Shown: positions 12,599 to 20,415, counted from the first letter of the stretch. The stretch: DNA of 24,132 nucleotides from JAWKHR01 sp041394725 (GCA_041394725.1 JAWKHR010000073.1:1-24132); one strand, 5' to 3'. Notes: generated by a model from the sequence alone, not told the origin. Made by a program: numbers and translations.

Positions 12599-13357
12599 TC
12601 AGGATTGCGACGCCGGGCGAGCCGGCGCGGCGTTCAGCCGGGCGAAGCCGGCGTCGATCTCGGCGCGCGAGGCCCGGCGCGCCTGGTCGGCGAACCCGTA
12701 GGCGATCTCGTGGTCGCCCCGTTCCAGGCCGGCGATGGCGGCGTCGGCGAACTCGTCCACCGGGACGCCGAACGTGTGCAGGCCCGGACCGCCGAGGTCC
12801 GTGTCCACGGCCGGCGGCAGCAGCTCGATCACCTCGACCGGCGTGCCCGCGAGCTGGTGGCGGAGCGTGGCGGTGAAGGAACGGAGGGCGGCCTTGGTCG
12901 CGCTGTAGATGGGCGCGCGCGCGAGCGGGATGATGGCCAGGCCCGAGGTGACGTTGACGACCGCCGCGCGGGGCCGGGACGCCAGGTGCGGCAGGAGCAG
13001 GCGCGTCAGGTGGATCGGCGCCTCGAGGTTGATGGCCAGCTCGGTGGCCGTCTCGGGCCAGGGTTCGGGCTCGGCGAGTCGCGGGTAGCGCTGGATGCCG
13101 GCGTTGTTGACGAGCACGTCGAGCGCCGGGTACTCGTCCGTCACCCAGGCGGCCAGAGTTTCGCGCTCCGCTGGATTCGACAGGTCGCAGACGCGCGTCA
13201 CCAGGCCCGGAATCGCCTCGCGGGCCGCCGCGAGTGCCTGGGCCCGGCGGCCGCACGTGACGACCGTGCTGCCGGCGCGCGCCAGCCGCCGCGCCAGCGC
13301 CAGGCCGATGCCGGAGGCGCCGCCGGTGATCAGCACGGTATGTCCCGAGAGTTCCAT
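12599..13357 (-). CDS. Short-chain dehydrogenase/reductase (DltE-like)
   Basis: The 252-residue protein has the classical SDR features: the nucleotide loop TGGASGIG (11-18), NNAG (84-87) and the catalytic triad Ser138, Tyr151, Lys155 in YSATK. The sequence around VNVTSGLAIIPLARAPIYSATKAALRSF is that of the COG3967 (DltE) group, whose name comes from a Bacillus locus and whose substrate is not settled. It should reduce or oxidise a carbonyl/alcohol with NAD(P). It is the first gene of the minus-strand run that continues into PepSY, zinc-ribbon and SPFH genes, and is divergent from the IMPDH-like gene (97-bp gap). A start at 13366 (three residues longer) is equally possible because neither has a strong ribosome site. 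Confidence 0.9.
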   Translation of the reverse strand: MELSGHTVLITGGASGIGLALARRLARAGSTVVTCGRRAQALAAAREAIPGLVTRVCDLSNPAERETLAAWVTDEYPALDVLVNNAGIQRYPRLAEPEPWPETATELAINLEAPIHLTRLLLPHLASRPRAAVVNVTSGLAIIPLARAPIYSATKAALRSFTATLRHQLAGTPVEVIELLPPAVDTDLGGPGLHTFGVPVDEFADAAIAGLERGDHEIAYGFADQARRASRAEIDAGFARLNAAPARPASQS

Positions 13358-13441
13358 GCCGACCATTGTGTCGGATCCGGCGCGGCCCCGCATCAGCATC
13401 GCGGCGAGGCGAGGCCTCCGCCCACCCGGCCGCCGGCCGCG

Positions 13442-13447
13442 TACAAT
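13442..13447 (+). promoter_or_regulatory. -10 element of the IMPDH-like gene
   Basis: TACAAT is a good -10 hexamer 7 nt before the ATG at 13455. No Shine-Dalgarno lies between, so the mRNA is probably leaderless. No clear -35 was found. Confidence 0.5.
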
Positions 13448-13454
13448 CGGGGCC

Positions 13455-14936
13455 ATGAGCCTCCTCGAGCGCGTGCACGGCTGCACCTTCGACGACTTCC
13501 TGCTGGCCCCGCGGCACGGCCGGCTGCTCCGGCGCGATCCGGCATCGGTGGATCTGTCGAGCCGCCTCACGCGCCGCCTCACCCTCCGGCGGCCCATCGT
13601 CTCGGCGAACATGGACACGGTCACGCGCGCGGCGATGGCGGTCGTGCTGGCCGAGGAAGGCGGCATCGGCGTGGTGGACCGCGGCTTCCGCGTCGGCGAC
13701 ATCGGGCCGCAGGTGACCGAGGTGCTGGCGGTCAAGCGCACGCAGCACGGCGTCATCGGCGATCCGCACGCGATTGGTCCCCGCGAGACCATCGCGAGCG
13801 CGCGGCAGGCGATGGCGCGGACGGGCGTCGGCACGCTGGCCGTCGTGGACGAGGCACGCCGGCTGGTCGGGCTGGTGACCGAGCGCGACCTCCGGTTCGC
13901 CGCGGCCGACGCCTGCGTCGCGGACCGGATGACGGCCCGGCCGGCGCTCGTCGTGCACGAGGGGCCCGTCGCCCCGGCCGACGCGGAGCGGCTGATGCTC
14001 GAGCACAAGATCAAGAAGCTGCCGCTCATCGGCGCCGACGGGCGGCTGACCGGCCTCGTCACCGCGAAGGACCTGCTCAAGCACCGGCAGCACCCGTTCG
14101 CCACGCGCGACGCGCAGGGCCGGCTGATGGTCGGCGCGGCGGTCGGCGCGACCGGCGACTACCTCGAGCGCGCGGCCGAGGTCCTCCGTGCCGGCGCGGA
14201 CGTGATCGTCATCGACATCGCGCACGGGCACTCGGCCGTGATGGACCGGGCGATCCGCGAGATTCGCGGCCGCTTCGGCGACGTGGACCTGGTGGCCGGC
14301 AACGTCGCGACCGCCGAGGGCGCGACGTTCCTGGCCGAGCGCGGGGTGGACGCCGTGAAGGTCGGCATCGGCCCCGGCGGCGGGTGCTCGACCCGGCTGA
14401 CCACGAACTTCGGCGTGCCGCAGCTCGAGGCGATCGTGCGCTGCCGGCAGGCGGTGGGGGACGCGGTGCCGGTGATCGCCGACGGCGGCATCCGCCGCGA
14501 CGGCGCGCTGGCGCTGGCGCTGCTCGTCGGGGGCGACACCGCCATGCTCGGCAGCGCGTTCGCCGGCACCGAGGAGACGCCGGGCGAGATCGTGATGCGC
14601 CCGGTCGTCGTGCCCGAGTCGCAGCGGATCGTGCAGGTGCCGTTCAAGGTCTTCCGCGGGATGGCGTCGCTCGGCGCGATGCGGGACCGGCTCGATCTCG
14701 AAGATGCCGCCGCCTCAGACGTCCAGGCCATGGGCGCCGAGGGACTGGAGTTCAGCGTGCCCGCGCGCGGATCGGTCCGCGGCGTCATCCGCGACATGCT
14801 GAAGCACCTGTGCTCGGCCGTGAGCTACGGCGGCGCGGAGAGCCTGGCGGAGATGCGCGAGCGGCTCGCCGCGGCGCCCGACGACTACCTCATCCGCCTG
14901 TCCGAGGCGTCGCGGCGCGAGTCGTTCGATCGGTAG
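13455..14936 (+). CDS. IMP dehydrogenase-like protein with CBS domains and altered active site
   Basis: The 493-residue protein follows IMPDH order: TFDDFLLAP (11-19), SANMDTVT (50-57), a CBS pair (about 100-212), IDIAHGHS (253-260), AGNVATAEGA (281-290), the Cys loop GIGPGGGCSTR (304-314, Cys311), IADGGIRRDG (341-350), MLGSAFAGTEETPGE and FRGMASLGAM (400-409). IMPDH oxidises IMP to XMP with NAD, the committed step to GMP. Two differences stand out. The loop reads GGGCSTRLTTNFGVPQ rather than the usual GSICTTRIVAGVGVPQ. In the flap after GAM (410-430) I find no Arg-Tyr pair, the dyad that activates water in IMPDH. The enzyme could be a divergent IMPDH, a CBS-containing GMP reductase-like protein, or another related activity. 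No guaA is adjacent. Confidence 0.85.
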   Translation: MSLLERVHGCTFDDFLLAPRHGRLLRRDPASVDLSSRLTRRLTLRRPIVSANMDTVTRAAMAVVLAEEGGIGVVDRGFRVGDIGPQVTEVLAVKRTQHGVIGDPHAIGPRETIASARQAMARTGVGTLAVVDEARRLVGLVTERDLRFAAADACVADRMTARPALVVHEGPVAPADAERLMLEHKIKKLPLIGADGRLTGLVTAKDLLKHRQHPFATRDAQGRLMVGAAVGATGDYLERAAEVLRAGADVIVIDIAHGHSAVMDRAIREIRGRFGDVDLVAGNVATAEGATFLAERGVDAVKVGIGPGGGCSTRLTTNFGVPQLEAIVRCRQAVGDAVPVIADGGIRRDGALALALLVGGDTAMLGSAFAGTEETPGEIVMRPVVVPESQRIVQVPFKVFRGMASLGAMRDRLDLEDAAASDVQAMGAEGLEFSVPARGSVRGVIRDMLKHLCSAVSYGGAESLAEMRERLAAAPDDYLIRLSEASRRESFDR

Positions 14937-14952
14937 AGGGGCGAGCGCCCGG

Positions 14953-15207
14953 TCAGTGATCCTCGCGGCGGTGCTCCTCGATCTCGCGTTCCATCGCGAT
15001 GTTGTCGCGGTGCGCCTGGGTGGCCTGCTTCTGGCGCTTCGACTTCGCGGCGGCCTGGGTCTTTTCCTTGTACGAGACCGCAAAGCTCGAGAGCAGCCGC
15101 TCGAGATCCGCGCTCGCGCAGGCCGGGCAGCCCGGTTCATGGCCCGGGCGGACCAGGGCTTCGAATTCGTGCCCGCACGCGCGGCACCGGAAGTCGTACA
15201 GCGGCAT
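14953..15207 (-). CDS. FmdB-family zinc-ribbon protein
   Basis: The 84-residue protein begins MPLYDFRCRACGHEFEALV, the standard start of FmdB/CxxC_CxxC_SSSS proteins, with Cys8/Cys11 and Cys27/Cys30 as zinc ligands. The motif ADLERLLSSFAV follows, then a highly charged helical tail (residues 46-84). The family is named after a regulatory protein of a formamidase operon, but its general role is unknown. It is convergent with the IMPDH-like gene (16-bp gap). The start has no Shine-Dalgarno. Confidence 0.85.
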   Translation of the reverse strand: MPLYDFRCRACGHEFEALVRPGHEPGCPACASADLERLLSSFAVSYKEKTQAAAKSKRQKQATQAHRDNIAMEREIEEHRREDH

Positions 15208-15289
15208 GGGAGAAGACTAGACCGAATCCGGGCATCGGGCAATCGGGCCACCGTGTCCGCGGCAGCCCGGTTCCCCGGTTGCCGACGGG

Positions 15290-15796
15290 CTACTGCCCCT
15301 TCCGGCTGATCGGCGGCACGATGCCGACCATCCGGTAGTCCGAGACCAGCTTGCCGTAGTGCTCCGCCTGGTGGTCGATCCAGAAGATGAGGATGGGCTT
15401 CGGGCCCTGGTCCACCAGCGCGTAGGACTCCTTCATCGCGGCTTCCATTTCGGCCACGACCGACGCGCGCGTCTTCGGCTTGCCGGCGTCCGCCCGCTCC
15501 CGCGCCGCGTAGTCGAACTGCTCGCCACGAAGCGAGGCCGACGACATCTCGAGCCCGATCGTCACGTGACGGAACTCGTCGAGAATCGTCCGCGAATCCG
15601 GGTGGGGCCGGAACGAGAGCTTGTCGTCCGGGAACTGGCTGTCCCTGGCCATGTCGAAAATCTTGTCGTGCAGGGCTTTCCAGATGCGGACGGTCTGGTT
15701 CTCGAACGTGGGCGTGGTCGGCGTCTGCTGCGCGGAACCGCGCAGGGGGACGAGGGCGATCAGGGCTGCGATGCCGAGCGGGAGCACACGAGTCAC
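15290..15796 (-). CDS. Secreted DinB-like protein
   Basis: The 168-residue product starts with a signal peptide (MTRVLPLGIAALIALV, cleavage probably after GSAQ) and continues as a four-helix DinB/DfsB-type bundle. Candidate metal ligands are His77 (FRHVT), His142 and His146 (DHQAEHYG), in the spacing typical of the DinB superfamily. The ending YRMVGIVPP is a family hallmark. DinB-like proteins include thiol-dependent transferases and metal hydrolases, but exported members are uncharacterised. I chose the GTG at 15796 because AAGGAGG stands 4 nt upstream; the FKBP gene has the same GGAGG-CTTC-start arrangement. The frame extends upstream through repeats without coding character. Confidence 0.8.
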   Translation of the reverse strand: MTRVLPLGIAALIALVPLRGSAQQTPTTPTFENQTVRIWKALHDKIFDMARDSQFPDDKLSFRPHPDSRTILDEFRHVTIGLEMSSASLRGEQFDYAARERADAGKPKTRASVVAEMEAAMKESYALVDQGPKPILIFWIDHQAEHYGKLVSDYRMVGIVPPISRKGQ

Positions 15797-15924
15797 GAAG
15801 CCTCCTTGGGGTGTCGATGACGTGACCCGCAGTCTACGGAGGCGGGGCGACCGGGGGCGGACGATGCGGCCGCCCGCGGGGAAGGTGGGACGACCGCTGG
15901 GCGGGCAGGGACGGGCGAGGTCTC

Positions 15925-16039
15925 GAGGGTCCCAGGGTCCAGGGCCCAGGGTTCGAGGTGCCGGGGCGCTGAACGTCGGGCGCCGGGGGGCCTGAGGACC
16001 GTGGCTGGGCCCCTGTGACCCGGGGACCCTGGGACCCTC
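15925..16039. repeat. Heptamer repeats and 16-bp inverted repeat upstream of padR
   Basis: Four near-identical heptamers (AGGGTCC, AGGGTCC, AGGGCCC, AGGGTTC) occupy 15926-15954 with one extra base. The 16-mer GAGGGTCCCAGGGTCC (15925-15940) is inverted exactly at 16024-16039. The remaining 15797-15924 shows nothing beyond GC-rich DNA. Together these could form a stem enclosing 83 nt, or be a simple dispersed repeat. Confidence 0.7.
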
Positions 16040-16048
16040 CGGAGGTTC

Positions 16049-16089
16049 TTGACTACATGTCATCGAGCGACATATCGTCCACTGACATG
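16049..16089 (+). promoter_or_regulatory. padR promoter with overlapping operator-like repeats
   Basis: TTGACT (16049-16054) and TATCGT (16073-16078) form a -35/-10 pair with an 18-bp spacer, placing the transcription start near 16085, two bases before the ATG at 16087. ATGTC at 16057-16061 and GACAT at 16069-16073 form a dyad across the spacer, and GACAT recurs at 16084-16088. PadR proteins commonly repress their own promoters at ATGT/ACAT dyads, so autoregulation is likely. Confidence 0.6.
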
Positions 16090-16443
16090 TCGCCCCGACC
16101 TCCCGCGCCGTCGCCCGACCTGACCCCCATCACGTTCGAGGTGCTCCTCTCGCTGATTGACGGACCGCAGCACGGCTACGGGATCAAGCTCGACATCGAG
16201 GCTCGCACGGCGGGAGAGATCTCGCTCGGGTCGGGCACCTTGTACCAGGCCATCCAGCGGCTCGAGCGTGAAGGGCTGATCGCCGCGACGCGGGCGGCGG
16301 CCGGCAGCGGCGATCCGAGGCGCGGACGGTCGTACAAGCTCCTGCCGGCCGGGCGCGCCGCCATGCAGGCGCATCTCCGGCGCCTGAGCCGCGTCGTCGA
16401 CTACGCGCGCGCGCGGCGGCTGCTGCCGGAGAGCCGGTCATGA
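16087..16443 (+). CDS. PadR-family transcriptional regulator
   Basis: The 118-residue protein is a winged helix of PadR type: LTPITFEVLLSLIDGPQHGYGIKLDIE, then the recognition segment ISLGSGTLYQAIQRLEREGLI and the wing GRSYKLLPAGRAAM. These are the usual landmarks of PadR repressors paired with ADOP permeases. The start is uncertain. An ATG at 16057 would lie inside the promoter between -35 and -10, so I prefer 16087 (MSPRPPAPSP), which leaves a leaderless mRNA. The TGA overlaps the ATG of the permease gene (ATGA), so the two are co-translated. The regulator probably controls its own operon in response to an unknown signal. Confidence 0.88.
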   Translation: MSPRPPAPSPDLTPITFEVLLSLIDGPQHGYGIKLDIEARTAGEISLGSGTLYQAIQRLEREGLIAATRAAAGSGDPRRGRSYKLLPAGRAAMQAHLRRLSRVVDYARARRLLPESRS

Positions 16444-19145
16444 CGGGGCCGGGCGAGTCGATCTACCGGGCGCTCCTGTACCTGTACCCACGCGCGTTCC
16501 GGGCGAGGTACGAGGACGACCTCGTCGCGTTCTTCCTCGCGGACCGCGCCCATCCGAAGTACGGGGCCGGCCCGCTGCGGCCGATCCGCTTCTGGACGGC
16601 GACCCTGCGCGACCTGGTCCGGGCGGTCTGGCGGGCGCGGACCGGTCGCGACACTGACGATCCCCGGCCGGCCACGGCGCGCGCGGGCGTCGGGCGGCCG
16701 CGGTGGCCCATCCGCGCGGACCTGCGCGCGGCGTGGCGGGGCATGCGGGCCACGCCTGGCGTCGTCCTCTCCGCCGTGGTGCTGCTGGCGCTCGGGATCG
16801 GCATCGGGACCGCGATGTTCTCGGTCGTGGATGCCGTCGTCCTGCGCGGGCTCCCGTTCGACGAACCGGACCGGCTGGTGCAGGTGTCGGAGTCGAACCT
16901 CGACGGCGCCGACGCGTGGCCGGCGGCCTGGCCGAACTACGCCGCGTGGCGCACGCGCCAGTCGGTCTTCAGCGGGATGGCCGCGTCGGCGTACGCCGGG
17001 TGGCTCACCACGGCGGGGGATGAGGAACCCGCGCGCCTGCGCGCGGTGCGGCTCACCGCGTCGATCTTCGACGTGCTGCGCGTGGCGCCCGCGCTCGGCC
17101 GGCCGTTCACGCCGGCCGACGAGGTGGAGGGCGCGGCGCCCGTGATGATCCTCAGCGACGGGGTGTGGCGGCGTCGGTTCGGCGCCGACCCTGACATCGT
17201 CGGGCGCGTGCAGCGCTTCGAGGGCGGCGCGCGCACCATCGTCGGCGTGATGCCGCGCGGTTTCACCTATCCGCTGGGCTCGGTCGCGGCGAGCGCGATC
17301 GACGTGTGGGTCCCGATCGTGCCGACGGCGCGCGACCGCGCGCGCGACGGCGGCCGCACGTATGCGTTCACGGTGGTCGCGCGCCTGCGCGCCGGCGTCG
17401 GGCTCGACCAGGCCCGCGTGGAGATGCAGGGCATTCGCGGCAGCCTGGCGACGGAGTTTCCGAAGTGGTTCGAGGACCGCGGGGTGATGGTGCGGCCGAT
17501 GACAGCCGCAATCATCAAGCCCGAGGTGCGCGCGTGGATGCTCTTCCTGCTGGGTGCGGTGGGCGTGGTCCTGCTCGTGGCGTGCCTGAACGTCGCGAAC
17601 CTTCTGCTGGCGCGAGCGATCGCCAGGGGGCGCGAGGTCGCGGTGCGGGCAGCACTCGGGGCGAGCCGCTGGGATCTGACGCGCGCGTTCGTGACCGACG
17701 GCCTGCTGCTGGCCGCGCTGGGCGCGGCCGGCGGCATCCTGATTGCCCTCTGGGGCGTCGAGGTGCTGCGCGCGACCCTGCCGGATTCCCTGCCCCGGCT
17801 CGCGTCGATCGCCGTGGACCGGCGGGTGCTCTTCACCGCCGCGGCCGCGGCGCTCGCCACCGGCGTCGTCTTCGGGCTGCTGCCGGCGATCTGGCTCACA
17901 CGGCCCAACCTCTCCGACGGGCTCCGCGCCGGCGGCCGGACGGTCGCGCTGGCGGCCGGCGGACGCCGCGCCCGTACCGGGTTCGTCGTGGCGCAGGTCG
18001 CGCTGGCGACGCTGCTCCTGGCCGGCGCGGCGCTCTTCGCGGCGAGCTTCGCGCGGGTCGTGCGCGTCGATCTCGGCTTCGATCCCGAGGGCGTGGTCGT
18101 GGTCGGCATGACGCCGCGACCGGCCCCGGGCGCGCCGCGACTCGACCTCGCCGCGTCGCGCGCGATGGTCCTCGACGCGCTGGATCGCGTGCGCGTGGTG
18201 CCGGGCGTGCAGGCGGCCACCGTCATCGGCGCCGGGACGCCGCTCGGCGGCGGGGGCATGACGCAACCGCTCGACGTGCCGGGGCCATCGCCGGTACGTT
18301 TCACCGGCCCGGACGAGCCCTGGGTGCACGGGGCGACGGCCGCGTACCTCGAGACGATGGGCGCGACCCTGGTGGCCGGGCGCTGGATCCTCGAGACCGA
18401 CACCGCGGCCGCGCCGCCGGTGGCCGTGATCAGCGACGAGGCCGCGCGCCGCTACTTCGCCGGTGTGGACCCGCTCGGCGCGATCATCCGCCTGAACGAC
18501 CGCGACGTCCGCACCGTCGTCGGGGTGGTCCACGGGACGCGGCACGTCGGCCCGGAGGAGGCGCTGCGCCCGGAGGTGTTCGTGCCGTTCGCGCAGGGCG
18601 ACCAGCCCTCGGGCGACATCGTGGTCCGCGCGGCGGGCGACCCGATGGCCGTCGTGCCGGCCGTGCAGGCGGCGATCCGCGCGGCGGTGCCCAACGCCAC
18701 GCTGTATCAGGCCGAGACGATGGAGGACGCGTTCGCGCGGCTGACCGCGCAGCGGCGGTTCAACATGCTCGTCCTCGGCCTCTTTGGCGTGCTGGCGGTG
18801 CTCATCGCGGCCGTCGGCGTCTACGGCCTGATGGCGTACGTCGTCTCGCAGCGCACGCGGGAGATCGGCGTGCGCGTGGCGCTGGGCGCGGCGCCGTCGG
18901 GGATCCTGCGGCTCGTGCTCGGACGCGCGTCACGTGTGCTGGTCGCCGGCGTGGTGGCCGGCCTGGCCGGCGCGCTCCTGCTCGAACGCTTCGTGCGGTC
19001 GTTCCTGTTCGAGGCGCGCCCGCACGATCCCGGCGTCTACGCGGTCGTGACCGTGCTCCTGCTGGCCGCCGGCCTGCTGGCGGCGGCGGCGCCGGCACGG
19101 CGCGCGGCGCGGGTCGATCCGCTCCACGCCCTGCGCGCGGAGTAA
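16440..19145 (+). CDS. ADOP-type FtsX/MacB-like permease
   Basis: The 901-residue protein begins with the ADOP prefix domain (ALLYLYPRAFRARYEDDLVAFF, about 10-32), then a first transmembrane helix (about 106-128), a large periplasmic MacB-like domain, a middle FtsX block (LFLLGAVGVVLLVACLNVAN followed by GREVAVRAALGASRWDL), a second periplasmic domain and a C-terminal FtsX block (LFGVLAVLIAAVGVYGLMAY, TREIGVRVALGAAPSGIL). Fusing two MacB-type permease halves into one chain gives about eight transmembrane helices. ADOP proteins lack an encoded ATPase partner at most loci, and none is here, so it either borrows one or has lost transport. The substrate is unknown. It is translated with padR through an ATGA overlap. 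Confidence 0.92.
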   Translation: MTGPGESIYRALLYLYPRAFRARYEDDLVAFFLADRAHPKYGAGPLRPIRFWTATLRDLVRAVWRARTGRDTDDPRPATARAGVGRPRWPIRADLRAAWRGMRATPGVVLSAVVLLALGIGIGTAMFSVVDAVVLRGLPFDEPDRLVQVSESNLDGADAWPAAWPNYAAWRTRQSVFSGMAASAYAGWLTTAGDEEPARLRAVRLTASIFDVLRVAPALGRPFTPADEVEGAAPVMILSDGVWRRRFGADPDIVGRVQRFEGGARTIVGVMPRGFTYPLGSVAASAIDVWVPIVPTARDRARDGGRTYAFTVVARLRAGVGLDQARVEMQGIRGSLATEFPKWFEDRGVMVRPMTAAIIKPEVRAWMLFLLGAVGVVLLVACLNVANLLLARAIARGREVAVRAALGASRWDLTRAFVTDGLLLAALGAAGGILIALWGVEVLRATLPDSLPRLASIAVDRRVLFTAAAAALATGVVFGLLPAIWLTRPNLSDGLRAGGRTVALAAGGRRARTGFVVAQVALATLLLAGAALFAASFARVVRVDLGFDPEGVVVVGMTPRPAPGAPRLDLAASRAMVLDALDRVRVVPGVQAATVIGAGTPLGGGGMTQPLDVPGPSPVRFTGPDEPWVHGATAAYLETMGATLVAGRWILETDTAAAPPVAVISDEAARRYFAGVDPLGAIIRLNDRDVRTVVGVVHGTRHVGPEEALRPEVFVPFAQGDQPSGDIVVRAAGDPMAVVPAVQAAIRAAVPNATLYQAETMEDAFARLTAQRRFNMLVLGLFGVLAVLIAAVGVYGLMAYVVSQRTREIGVRVALGAAPSGILRLVLGRASRVLVAGVVAGLAGALLLERFVRSFLFEARPHDPGVYAVVTVLLLAAGLLAAAAPARRAARVDPLHALRAE

Positions 19146-19160
19146 CCCGCCGGGTGGGGC

Positions 19161-19214
19161 GTCGCGTCGGTCGTGTCCGTCGCGTTGGCCGCGTCCGTCG
19201 CGTCCGTTGCGCTG
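19161..19214. repeat. Six tandem 9-bp units
   Basis: Six consecutive nonamers match GTCGCGTCS with one to three changes (GTCGCGTCG, GTCGTGTCC, GTCGCGTTG, GCCGCGTCC, GTCGCGTCC, GTTGCGCTG). They fill the gap between the convergent permease and aminotransferase genes. The copy number may vary between strains. Confidence 0.75.
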
Positions 19215-19227
19215 GCAGATCCCGCCG

Positions 19228-20409
19228 TCACGCGCGACGCCGCGCGTCGACCGCCGCGGCGAGCCGCTCGACGTCGTCCCAGTCGTTGTAGACCTGCGCC
19301 GAGATCCGCACCCACAGGCGCCCGTGTCCCGCGTGCAGCTGGATCTCGATCCGATCCTCGAAGAGCAGCGCGTCGCGCAGCCGCACCGCCTGGTCGGCAG
19401 TCTCGCCGAGGGCGGACGGCAGGGGCACGGTGATCATCGCGCCGACCTCGGCCTCGGTCACGCCGAGCGTGCCGCCCCAGCGCGACGCCAGGTCGCGGCC
19501 GGCGCGCCACGCGAGGTCGTGCATCCACGCGCGCGCGGCCTCCACGCCGAGGTCCTCGAGGAAGGCGAGGCCCGCCGGCGCGGTCAGCCACGGCGTCGGG
19601 TCGCGCGTGCCCATCCAGTCGAACTCGCGGGTGAACCCCTCGTCGAGGCCCCATGAGATGACGGGCGGGTGCAGGCCGGCCTGTCGATCAGGATGCGCCC
19701 ACAGGATCCCGCAACTGCGCGGGGCGTGCGCCCACTTGTGCAGGTTGGCGACGTACCAGTCGGCGCCGAGGGCCGGGACGTCCAGTGCGATGGCGCCTGG
19801 CGCGTGCGCGCCGTCCACGAGCACCGGCACCCCGCGCGCGTGGGCTCGTCCCACGATCGCCGCCACGGGCATCACGACGGCGGTCTCCGCGCAGATGTGG
19901 TCGATCACGAGGACGCGTGTCCTCGGGCCGATCACCGCGTCGATGGCCGCCAGCGCCGCGTCGGCGTCGAACGCGGGCCACGGCAGCGTGGCCGTCCGCA
20001 CCGCCGCGCCGCGCTCGCGCGCGACGAACGCCGCCGTCCTGAGGATGGCGCCGTAGCCGAGGTCGGTCACCGCGATTTCGTCGCCAGCCGAGAACGGCAG
20101 CGATCGGAGCACCGCGTTGACGCCGGCCGTCGCGTTGTCCACGAACACCAGGTCGTCGCCGCGGGCGCCGATGAACCCGGCCACCGCGGCGGCGGCCTCC
20201 CGCATCCGCGTCGGCGAGCCGGCCGGCGCGTGCACCCAGCCGGACAGCTCGCGGAGCATGAACCGCGAGGGCTGGCGCTCGATGGCGTCGCGGAGCGCCT
20301 GCTGCGCGGCGAGCACGCGGCGCGGCACGACGCCGACCGTGCCGTGATTCAGGTACGTGACGTCGGGATCGAGCGGCCAGAGCGGCAGGAGATCGCGGCC
20401 GAAGCGCAT
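19228..20409 (-). CDS. Class-V aminotransferase-fold enzyme (isopenicillin N epimerase-like)
   Basis: The 393-residue protein has the fold-type I PLP pattern: YLNHGTVGVVP (19-29), DNATAGVNAVL (91-101), DHICAETAVV (170-179), the PLP-pyridine aspartate in VDGAHAPG (Asp199) and the Schiff-base lysine Lys225 in NLHKWAHAPRSCGILW. This pattern places it with the CefD/isopenicillin N epimerase group of class-V enzymes, which also includes cysteine-lyase-like and many uncharacterised members. The real substrate is probably not a beta-lactam precursor. It is convergent with the ADOP permease gene and divergent from the FKBP gene. The frame continues upstream through the FKBP region as a shadow, so the ATG at 20409 is chosen from homology. 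Confidence 0.88.
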   Translation of the reverse strand: MRFGRDLLPLWPLDPDVTYLNHGTVGVVPRRVLAAQQALRDAIERQPSRFMLRELSGWVHAPAGSPTRMREAAAAVAGFIGARGDDLVFVDNATAGVNAVLRSLPFSAGDEIAVTDLGYGAILRTAAFVARERGAAVRTATLPWPAFDADAALAAIDAVIGPRTRVLVIDHICAETAVVMPVAAIVGRAHARGVPVLVDGAHAPGAIALDVPALGADWYVANLHKWAHAPRSCGILWAHPDRQAGLHPPVISWGLDEGFTREFDWMGTRDPTPWLTAPAGLAFLEDLGVEAARAWMHDLAWRAGRDLASRWGGTLGVTEAEVGAMITVPLPSALGETADQAVRLRDALLFEDRIEIQLHAGHGRLWVRISAQVYNDWDDVERLAAAVDARRRA

Positions 20410-20415
20410 GGCGAT

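Noticed and set aside
16057..16059. Upstream ATG as padR start
   Set aside because: It falls between the -35 and -10 elements of the best promoter, so it would not be transcribed.
16118..16130. A third copy of the REP-like end (GACCTGACCCC)
   Set aside because: It lies within conserved padR codons and matches only 11 bases without further similarity, so it is coincidental.
19228..20409. A beta-lactam biosynthesis gene (cefD)
   Set aside because: The similarity is at fold-family level and no beta-lactam genes are nearby.
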